This document shows positions 1 to 4,751 of a DNA stretch of 5,569 nt, one piece after another. The DNA is from Gp6-AA40 sp035263125. Lineage in GTDB: Bacteria; Acidobacteriota; Vicinamibacteria; Vicinamibacterales; UBA2999. The notes beneath the pieces were generated by a model. That model did no database searches, had not been told where the DNA came from, and saw only the letters and a program-made list of their open reading frames with translations. A program made the position numbers and the translations under genes. The DNA lies in NCBI GenBank assembly GCA_035263125.1, contig DATFRP010000253.1:1-5569 (forward strand). The letters run 5' to 3'. The stretch's first letter is position 1; each line of letters starts with the position of its first letter.

Positions 1-302
1 GTCCGTTCGTACCAATTGGCGTGCAGCGACCACTGGCTGCAGCGCAGACACGACGTCCACACCCACTGGTGACTGCAACCGGGGCAGCGTCCTCGAGTCG
101 CAAAGGTGTTCCACACAGTGCCGCAGCTATGGAAGTGGGGCTCCGGTGTGTCACCCCAGTAACACGTCCAGCGGCTCGATTCCGACGGCCGCCAGCTGCA
201 GCGAGGACATCTGATCCCGCTCAGCCCTTCGTCATGATCTTCTGTTTCGTCGAAGACGATCTGGTCCGGGGTCCGCGTTTCCTTCAGTACTTGCAGTGAC
301 AT
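1..302 (-). CDS. Small zinc-ribbon protein, C-terminus cut by the window edge
   Basis: Reading the minus strand from an ATG at 302-300 gives 100 codons open to the left edge. The upstream in-frame stop is TGA at 341-339, and 302 is the only ATG after it. The first ~30 residues are acidic and probably disordered. The rest is Cys/Trp-rich: CPRC (C32, C35), C47, C60, CPGC (C73, C76) and CLRC (C85, C88), with the string CGTVWNTFATRG at 60-71 and HANWYER at the end. Three CxxC knuckles plus two further cysteines suggest two small zinc ribbons. The WNTF-(D/A)TRG and CPxC...W-C-C...WY pattern resembles short uncharacterised zinc-ribbon proteins or domains I remember from several phyla, but I know no established function. 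By analogy the stop probably lies a few codons beyond the edge. The ribosome-binding site is weak (GGCGGA about 6 nt upstream). It lies downstream of the hydrolase gene on the same strand, 134 bp away. The gene call is supported by the cysteine pattern; the function is unknown. Confidence 0.75.
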   Translation of the reverse strand, partial: MSLQVLKETRTPDQIVFDETEDHDEGLSGIRCPRCSWRPSESSRWTCYWGDTPEPHFHSCGTVWNTFATRGRCPGCSHQWVWTSCLRCSQWSLHANWYER

Positions 303-436
303 GGTGCATCCGCCGTGGGGCCACGATCGATCGTAGCATCAGAGGATCGTGAGGGAACGGAGGTTGTCGGAGGGAGCGGATGAACGGGAGACCCGTCACC
401 TCCGTTTTCTTCGTCGGCGAAGGATCGCACCGACAG
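303..436. other. Intergenic spacer with a 12-bp palindrome and a weak hairpin
   Basis: This stretch separates two minus-strand genes. It holds a perfect palindrome, ACGATCGATCGT, at 323-334, 21 bp upstream of the zinc-ribbon ATG. It also holds a 9-bp inverted repeat, AACGGAGGT at 356-364 with ACCTCCGTT at 398-406. Inside that repeat is a small ACGGG/CCCGT stem (384-388 with 392-396). On the plus strand the outer stem ends in TTTT (405-408). On the minus strand, the direction of both genes, no clear T-run follows. I see no convincing promoter and no tRNA or other RNA gene. Confidence 0.4.
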
Positions 437-1138
437 TTATTCCGCCGTCTCCCCCGGCGCCAGTTCGAGCACTTGAATCCCCTTCGGCTCTACCAGTGCC
501 CTCAACTCCTCTGGCCGACCTGTCAGGATCGGAAACGTTCCGTAATGCATCGGCACCACCTGGCGCACGCCAAGGAGCTCACAGGCGCGCGCGGCAGCCG
601 CTGGTCCCATCGTGAAGCGATCTCCGATCGGGAGCATCGCGATCTGAGGTGAGTACATCTCGCCGATCAGCCGCATGTCGCCGAACAGACTCGTGTCACC
701 CGCAAAGTAGATCGTGCGGTCGTCCTCGAGGTGGATCACGAATCCTGCCGGTTCGCCCATGTAGACCATCTGACCGTTGTCGACGAACCCGCTGCTGTGG
801 CGGGCGTCGGTCATGGCGACCTTGACACCGGCGACCGTCTGCAACCCTCCCTTGTTCATATGCGCGGTGTGCTGAATGCCCTTGCGCGAGAGCCAGTCGC
901 ACAGCTCTGGCGCCGCCACCACAGGCGCGCCGCTCGCGCGTGCGCAGGCAACGAGGTCGCCGATGTGATCGGCATGCCCGTGCGACGCGAGGATCAAATC
1001 CACTGCGGGCGGCTTCCGCTGAGACGACGGGCAGGCCGGATTGCCGGTGAGCCACGGGTCGATCAGGATCCGTTTGCCGCCTGGCGTGCGCAGCAGGAAT
1101 GTCGCGTGTCCGAGCCAGGTGATCGCCAAAGTACGCAT
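437..1138 (-). CDS. UPF0173-type metal-dependent hydrolase (metallo-beta-lactamase fold)
   Basis: The protein has 233 residues, close to the usual length of the UPF0173 (YtkL-like) family. The N-terminus MRTLAITWLGHATFLL is the family's typical first strand, with H11 in GHATF. The metal-binding signature HGHADH is at 53-58 (H53, H55, D57, H58). Further likely ligands are H114 in DARHSSGF, D148 in FAGDTS and H198 in VPMHYGTFP. There is no signal peptide or membrane segment, so it should be cytoplasmic. The fold binds one or two metal ions, normally Zn; the physiological substrate of this family is not established. I start it at ATG 1138. An in-frame ATG at 1195 would add 19 residues (MTPDPSTDPV...), but that extension is encoded by the arm of the palindrome and has no family counterpart. 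No clear Shine-Dalgarno precedes 1138, while TACAAT lies at 1152-1147, so a nearly leaderless transcript is possible. It is divergent from lipA. Fold certain; function unknown. Confidence 0.93.
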   Translation of the reverse strand: MRTLAITWLGHATFLLRTPGGKRILIDPWLTGNPACPSSQRKPPAVDLILASHGHADHIGDLVACARASGAPVVAAPELCDWLSRKGIQHTAHMNKGGLQTVAGVKVAMTDARHSSGFVDNGQMVYMGEPAGFVIHLEDDRTIYFAGDTSLFGDMRLIGEMYSPQIAMLPIGDRFTMGPAAAARACELLGVRQVVPMHYGTFPILTGRPEELRALVEPKGIQVLELAPGETAE

Positions 1139-1146
1139 TGCGCCCG

Positions 1147-1152
1147 ATTGTA
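1147..1152 (-). promoter_or_regulatory. Possible -10 element (TACAAT) for the hydrolase gene
   Basis: The minus strand reads TACAAT at 1152-1147, matching five of six bases of TATAAT. It lies 8 nt before the ATG at 1138. Transcription from it would begin about 1-3 nt before the start codon, in line with the missing Shine-Dalgarno. A -35 box at normal spacing would fall inside the palindrome arm, and I see no TTGACA-like hexamer there. The call rests on one hexamer only. Confidence 0.25.
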
Positions 1153-1162
1153 GTCGGTGGCG

Positions 1163-1246
1163 TCGGACGGGGTCGGTACTGGGGTCGGGAGTCATTTCGC
1201 GGAGGCTCAGGAAATGACTCCCGACCCCAGTACCGACCCCGTCCGA
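1163..1246. repeat. Perfect 36-bp inverted repeat with 12-nt loop (REP/MITE-like palindrome)
   Basis: The arm at 1163-1198 is the exact reverse complement of 1211-1246: 36 base pairs with no mismatch. The loop is GCGGAGGCTCAG at 1199-1210. Each arm contains the octamer GGGGTCGG twice (1169-1176 and 1181-1188, mirrored at 1221-1228 and 1233-1240) and ends inward in GAGTCATTTC. As RNA or extruded DNA it would form a very stable hairpin. There is no T-run, and it sits between divergent starts, so a simple terminator role is unlikely. Perfect arms and a modular inner structure suggest a dispersed REP-like or miniature mobile element. I recall similar GGGTCGGGAGTCATTT palindromes in acidobacterial and metagenomic genomes, but cannot confirm copy number here because only one copy is in the window. 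No target-site duplication is obvious. Confidence 0.9.
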
Positions 1247-1258
1247 TACACTAGATAG
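1214..1258 (+). other. Possible 14-codon leader ORF ending 1 nt before lipA
   Basis: ATG at 1214 opens MTPDPSTDPVRYTR and stops at TAG 1256-1258, one base before the lipA ATG at 1260. A full GGAGG lies at 1201-1205 in the palindrome loop, 8 nt upstream of this ATG. lipA itself has only GATAGG touching its start codon. The arrangement would suit termination-reinitiation coupling. It requires a transcript that begins upstream of 1201, for which I see no promoter. If both repeat arms were transcribed, the site would be closed in the hairpin. The peptide may simply be a by-product of the repeat. Confidence 0.2.
1247..1252 (+). promoter_or_regulatory. Possible -10 element (TACACT) for lipA
   Basis: TACACT directly abuts the right arm of the palindrome and ends 7 nt before the lipA ATG. 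Transcription from it would start at about the A of the ATG, giving a leaderless mRNA. This would be an alternative to the coupled leader-ORF model. No TTGACA-like -35 box lies 16-18 bp upstream, where the repeat arm is. It mirrors the TACAAT on the other flank of the repeat. Weak evidence. Confidence 0.2.
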
Positions 1259-1259
1259 G

Positions 1260-2168
1260 ATGTCGGTCGAGGCCCCGCTTCAATTCGTCGGTCCACGCGA
1301 GCCCAAACCTGCGTGGCTCAAGGTCCGTGCGCCCGGTTCTGAGAACTACCTTCGGCTGAAGGGGATCATGCAGGACCTGAAGCTGAACACGGTCTGCGAG
1401 GATGCGCGCTGCCCGAACATCGGTGAGTGCTGGCATCACGGCACCGCGACGTTCATGATTCTCGGCGACGTGTGCACGCGGGCCTGCGCCTACTGCGCGG
1501 TGGCGCACGGCAGACCGACCGAGCTCGATACCGCCGAGCCCGCTCGCGTGGCTGAGGCAGTGGCGCGGATGGGGCTGCGTTTCGCCGTGATCACCTCAGT
1601 CGATCGTGACGATCTCGCCGACGGCGGAGCGTCGATCTTCGCCGACACGATCCGGGCCACGCGCGCGCGGGTGCCGTCGTGCCGGATCGAAGTGCTCATT
1701 CCCGACTTTCAGGGAATCGAGTCATCGCTCTGGACGGTCCTCGACGCAGGGCCGGATGTCCTGAACCACAACATCGAGACGGTGCCGCGACTCTATCGCA
1801 TGGCCCGTTCCGGCGGCCGCTATCCACGTTCGCTCGAACTGCTCGATCGCTCGCGTCACTACCGCCCCGACATCGCCACGAAGACCGGAATCATGGTGGG
1901 CCTCGGAGAAACGACAGACGAGATCGCTACCGTCTTCGACGATCTCCGCCGCGTCGGGGTCTCGATCCTGACAATCGGCCAGTATCTTCGCCCGTCGCCC
2001 GCCCACGCGAAGATGGCACGCTACTACCACCCCGACGAGTTCGCCGAGTTGAAAGCGATCGCCGAGCGGAAAGGCTTCGTGCACGTGGAGTCGGGCCCGC
2101 TGGTGCGCTCGTCGTACCACGCGCACGAGCAGGCCGACGCTTTTGAGGTACACAAGAAACTTTCCTGA
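1260..2168 (+). CDS. lipA: Lipoyl synthase (radical SAM, two [4Fe-4S] clusters)
   Basis: LipA inserts two sulfur atoms into octanoyl groups bound to E2 subunits or the glycine-cleavage H protein, making the lipoyl cofactor of pyruvate and 2-oxoglutarate dehydrogenases. The 302 residues match the family's usual length of about 290-320. The auxiliary-cluster motif CX4CX5C is at C46, C51 and C57 (CEDARCPNIGEC). Its fourth ligand is expected to be S284 in the C-terminal RSSYHA motif (283-288). The radical SAM motif CX3CX2C is at C72, C76 and C79 (CTRACAYC). VITSVDRDDLADGGA, LNHNIETVPRLY, MVGLGET and TIGQYLRPS are further LipA-typical strings. All cluster ligands are present, so the enzyme should be active in the cytoplasm. 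ATG 1260 is the only credible start: an in-frame TGA lies at 1215-1217 with no ATG between. Its ribosome-binding site is poor. No lipB, lplA or dehydrogenase gene is in the window. It converges with sdhB, with 4 bp between the stops. Confidence 0.98.
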   Translation: MSVEAPLQFVGPREPKPAWLKVRAPGSENYLRLKGIMQDLKLNTVCEDARCPNIGECWHHGTATFMILGDVCTRACAYCAVAHGRPTELDTAEPARVAEAVARMGLRFAVITSVDRDDLADGGASIFADTIRATRARVPSCRIEVLIPDFQGIESSLWTVLDAGPDVLNHNIETVPRLYRMARSGGRYPRSLELLDRSRHYRPDIATKTGIMVGLGETTDEIATVFDDLRRVGVSILTIGQYLRPSPAHAKMARYYHPDEFAELKAIAERKGFVHVESGPLVRSSYHAHEQADAFEVHKKLS

Positions 2169-2172
2169 TCGG

Positions 2173-2916
2173 CTATTTGAACACTCGAAGGAGCCTCGTA
2201 ATCGGATCGAAGTATCGGTCCACCACTCGTTCCTTGAGCGGGATGATGGCGTTGTCGGTGATGTGAATGTGCTCGGGGCACACCTTGGTGCAGCACTTGG
2301 TGATGTTGCAGTAGCCGATGCCGTAGTCGTCCTTGAGCTGCGGCACCCGATCGTTGGTGTCGAGCGGGTTCATCTCGAGGTTCGCCGCATACACGAAGAA
2401 CCGCGGGCCGATGAACTCGTCGTGCTTGTTGTGATCGCGGAGCACGTGACACACGTCCTGGCACAGGAAGCACTCGATGCACTTCCGGAACTCCTGCACG
2501 CGATCGATGTCGCGCTGCTGCATGCGCCAGGTGCCGTCCGGGGCATCGGGCTTCCGCGGCCTGAACTTGCTGATGCCCTTCTTGACGCGGAAGTTCCACG
2601 AAACGTCGGTCACCAGATCCTTGATCGGCGGAAACGCGCGCATCGGCTCGACGGTCACTGGTTCCTGCAAATTGACCTGGCTGAGACGGGTCATGCACAT
2701 CAGCCGCGGCTTGCCGTTGATCTCGGCCGAGCACGAGCCGCACTTCCCCGCCTTGCAGTTCCAGCGCACCGCGAGATCGGGCGCCTGCTCCGCCTGGATC
2801 TTGTGGACGACATCGAGGACGACCATGCCGTCGGTGACCTCGGTGTGGAAGGTCTGGAACGTGCCATCGCCTTCCGGATGCGTGCGCCACACTTTGAACG
2901 TCGCGGTTTTTGCCAT
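2173..2916 (-). CDS. sdhB: Succinate dehydrogenase/fumarate reductase iron-sulfur subunit
   Basis: The subunit has 247 residues and carries electrons from the flavin of SdhA to membrane quinone through three clusters. The N-terminal ferredoxin domain holds the [2Fe-2S] ligands C54, C59, C62 and C74. The C-terminal domain holds CIECFLCQDVC (C146, C149, C152, C156) and CNITKCCTKVCPEH (C203, C208, C209, C213). By spacing relative to E. coli SdhB, the [4Fe-4S] ligands are C146, C149, C152 and C213, and the [3Fe-4S] ligands are C156, C203 and C209. C208 is an extra cysteine. The C-terminus (NAIIPLKERVVDRYFDP) is of the actinobacterial Sdh1-like kind. I chose ATG 2916 because AAGG lies 5 nt upstream and the domain begins directly after it; the frame is open further upstream, but that part lies inside sdhA. 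It is the third gene of sdhCAB, 17 nt after the sdhA stop. The E. coli quinone-site Trp and His are not conserved here. Confidence 0.97.
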   Translation of the reverse strand: MAKTATFKVWRTHPEGDGTFQTFHTEVTDGMVVLDVVHKIQAEQAPDLAVRWNCKAGKCGSCSAEINGKPRLMCMTRLSQVNLQEPVTVEPMRAFPPIKDLVTDVSWNFRVKKGISKFRPRKPDAPDGTWRMQQRDIDRVQEFRKCIECFLCQDVCHVLRDHNKHDEFIGPRFFVYAANLEMNPLDTNDRVPQLKDDYGIGYCNITKCCTKVCPEHIHITDNAIIPLKERVVDRYFDPITRLLRVFK

Positions 2917-2921
2917 GAGAG

Positions 2922-2925
2922 CCTT
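2922..2925 (-). promoter_or_regulatory. Ribosome-binding site of sdhB (decides the start)
   Basis: The minus strand reads AAGG at 2925-2922, 5 nt before ATG 2916; a further GGAG is at 2932-2929. It lies within the 17-nt gap after sdhA and supports the 247-residue form over longer readings that run into sdhA. Confidence 0.6.
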
Positions 2926-2933
2926 GGTCTCCG

Positions 2934-4751
2934 CTATGACTTCTGTTCCTCGATCACTTCTTTCAGGTGATCGGGTATTGGCGGCAGCGGCACCCGCGCC
3001 AGCTCCATCCCTCCGCCCTTGCCCTGCTTCACCATGATGTTGAGCGTCGCGTACCCGGCCACCTTGTCCGGGTGGTCCTCGCGGAAGTGACCGCCGCGGC
3101 TCTCCTTCCGCTCGATCGCCGACCGGGTGACCGCCTCGGACACGGCGAGCAGATTGCGGAGATCGAGTGCCGTGTGCCATCCCGCGTGGTACTCACGGTG
3201 CCCGGTCACGCCGACACGCGCGGCGCGCTCCTTGAACCCCTGAATCCGCACCAGCGCTTCCTTCATCTCGCTCTCGGTGCGCACGATGCCAACGAGCGCC
3301 TGCATCGTGTCCTGCAGATCGGATTGCACCTTGTACGGATTCTCGCCCGTGGCCCCGCGATCGAACGGGGCGAGCGCCTCTTGTAGCGCCTTGGTGACCA
3401 CGGCTTCGTCGGTCCGTCCCTGGCTGTTCTCACGCGCGAACTTCGCCGCATACTCGCCGGCGCGCTTCCCGAACACGATCAGGTCCGAGAGCGAGTTGCC
3501 GCCCAGGCGATTCGCGCCATTGATGCCCGACGCGCATTCTCCCGCCGCAAACAGCCCGGGTATCGTCGTCATCTGCGTGTCGGCGTCTACGCGAATCCCA
3601 CCCATTACATAGTGCGTCGTCGGACCGACTTCCATCGGCTCCTTCGTGATGTCGAGGTCGGCCAGTTCCTTGAACTGGTGATACATGCTCGGCAGCTTCC
3701 GCTTGATGTGAGCTTCCGAGTCCTTGATCTTCTCCTTGATCCACGCGATGTCGAGAAAGACGCCGCCGTGTGGAGACCCCCGGCCCGCTTTCACCTCGCG
3801 ATTGATGCAGCGCGCGACGTGATCGCGCGTCAGCAGCTCTGGCGGGCGCCGGGCGCTCTTGTCTCCCTGGGTGTATCGCCAGCCCTCTTCAGGATCGGAG
3901 GCAGTCTGCGGTTTGTAGTTGTCCGGGATGTCATCGAACATGAAGCGACGGCCTTCGCTGTTCTTGAGCACGCCGCCTTCGCCACGCACGCCTTCGGTGA
4001 CGAGGATGCCTCGCACGCTGGGCGGCCACACCATGCCGGTCGGATGGAACTGAACGAACTCCATGTCGATCAGCTCGGCGCCGGCGCGATACGCGAGCGC
4101 GTGGCCGTCGCCAGTGCCCTCCCAGCTGTTGCTGGTAATCCGATACGCGCGTCCGATGCCGCCGGTCGCGAGCACGATCGCCTTGGCGGCAAAGAGATGG
4201 AAACGTCCGCGCTCCCGGTCGTAAGCGAGCACGCCGGCGGCGCGGCCACCGTCGAGAATCAGCTCGACGACGGTGTGCTCCATGTGCACGGTCATGCCGC
4301 AGTGAATCGCGTGATCCTGCAGCGTGCGAATCAGCTCGAGCCCGGTGCGATCGCCGACGTGCGCGAGACGGGGATAGCGGTGCCCGCCGAAGTTGCGCTG
4401 GTTGATGCGACCGTCCGGCGTGCGATCGAACACCGCGCCCCAGCCTTCGAGCTCACGGACGCGGTCGGGCGCCTCCTTGGCGTGCAGTTCCGCCATGCGC
4501 CAGTTGTTGACGTACTGGCCGCCGCGCATCGTGTCGGCAAAGTGCACGCGCCAGCTGTCGCGATCGTCGTTGTGCGCCATCGCGGCCGCCATGCCACCTT
4601 CGGCCATCACGGTGTGCGCCTTGCCGAGGAGCGATTTGCAGATGAGGCCCACCGAGACACCGCTTTGAGCCGCTTCGATCGCGGCGCGTAACCCTGCGCC
4701 CCCGGCACCAACGATGAGTACGTCGTAGCTGAAAGTCGAATACACAGCCAT
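2934..4751 (-). CDS. sdhA: Succinate dehydrogenase/fumarate reductase flavoprotein subunit
   Basis: This 605-residue subunit binds FAD covalently and interconverts succinate and fumarate on the cytoplasmic face of the membrane. The dinucleotide-binding motif VGAGGAG is at 14-20. The FAD-linking histidine is H46 in KAHTVMAEGG. Active-site residues found by motif are H236 (VQFHPTG), R256 (TEGVRGEGG, the expected proton-shuttle arginine), H380 (THYVMGG) and R415 (GANRLGGNSL). The distal helical and C-terminal domains are complete, with MELARVPLPP near the end. The glutamate E51 in AEGG is as in E. coli FrdA, while E. coli SdhA has Gln there, so reaction direction cannot be read from that position alone. 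ATG 4751 shares its A with the sdhC stop (TGATG) and has GTGAGG 8 nt upstream, so translation is probably coupled. The frame is open to 5069, but that part overlaps sdhC. Length is within the family range (E. coli 588). Confidence 0.98.
   Translation of the reverse strand: MAVYSTFSYDVLIVGAGGAGLRAAIEAAQSGVSVGLICKSLLGKAHTVMAEGGMAAAMAHNDDRDSWRVHFADTMRGGQYVNNWRMAELHAKEAPDRVRELEGWGAVFDRTPDGRINQRNFGGHRYPRLAHVGDRTGLELIRTLQDHAIHCGMTVHMEHTVVELILDGGRAAGVLAYDRERGRFHLFAAKAIVLATGGIGRAYRITSNSWEGTGDGHALAYRAGAELIDMEFVQFHPTGMVWPPSVRGILVTEGVRGEGGVLKNSEGRRFMFDDIPDNYKPQTASDPEEGWRYTQGDKSARRPPELLTRDHVARCINREVKAGRGSPHGGVFLDIAWIKEKIKDSEAHIKRKLPSMYHQFKELADLDITKEPMEVGPTTHYVMGGIRVDADTQMTTIPGLFAAGECASGINGANRLGGNSLSDLIVFGKRAGEYAAKFARENSQGRTDEAVVTKALQEALAPFDRGATGENPYKVQSDLQDTMQALVGIVRTESEMKEALVRIQGFKERAARVGVTGHREYHAGWHTALDLRNLLAVSEAVTRSAIERKESRGGHFREDHPDKVAGYATLNIMVKQGKGGGMELARVPLPPIPDHLKEVIEEQKS

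Noticed and set aside
165..190. TCGATTC string resembling a tRNA T-loop
   Set aside because: Flanking bases do not form a T-stem, and no acceptor or anticodon arm fits; it lies within the zinc-ribbon coding frame.
21..299. Plus-strand open frame of 92 codons at the left edge
   Set aside because: It has low-complexity Arg/Ala/Pro-rich content; the opposite strand encodes a Cys-rich zinc-ribbon protein in a clean open frame.
349..652. Two plus-strand open frames across the end of the hydrolase gene
   Set aside because: They overlap the hydrolase C-terminus antisense, show no motif, and their starts lie within the non-coding hairpin region.
1199..1210. CRISPR repeat or array
   Set aside because: Only one inverted repeat is present, with no series of direct repeats and spacers.
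1163..1246. The palindrome as a Rho-independent terminator
   Set aside because: No T-run follows either arm, and it lies between two divergent starts, where a terminator has no transcript to end.
2143..2970. Plus-strand open frame (275 codons) opposite sdhB
   Set aside because: It lies antisense to the confidently identified sdhB, has repetitive Val/Ala/His/Glu composition typical of a shadow frame, and shows no motif.
2917..3180. N-terminal extension of sdhB into sdhA
   Set aside because: It overlaps the coding end of sdhA; the ferredoxin domain starts at MAKTATFKVW and AAGG lies 5 nt upstream of that ATG.
3612..4691. Long plus-strand open frame (359 codons) opposite sdhA
   Set aside because: It is a mirror of the high-GC sdhA coding frame, shows no recognisable domain, and sdhA is certain by its motifs.
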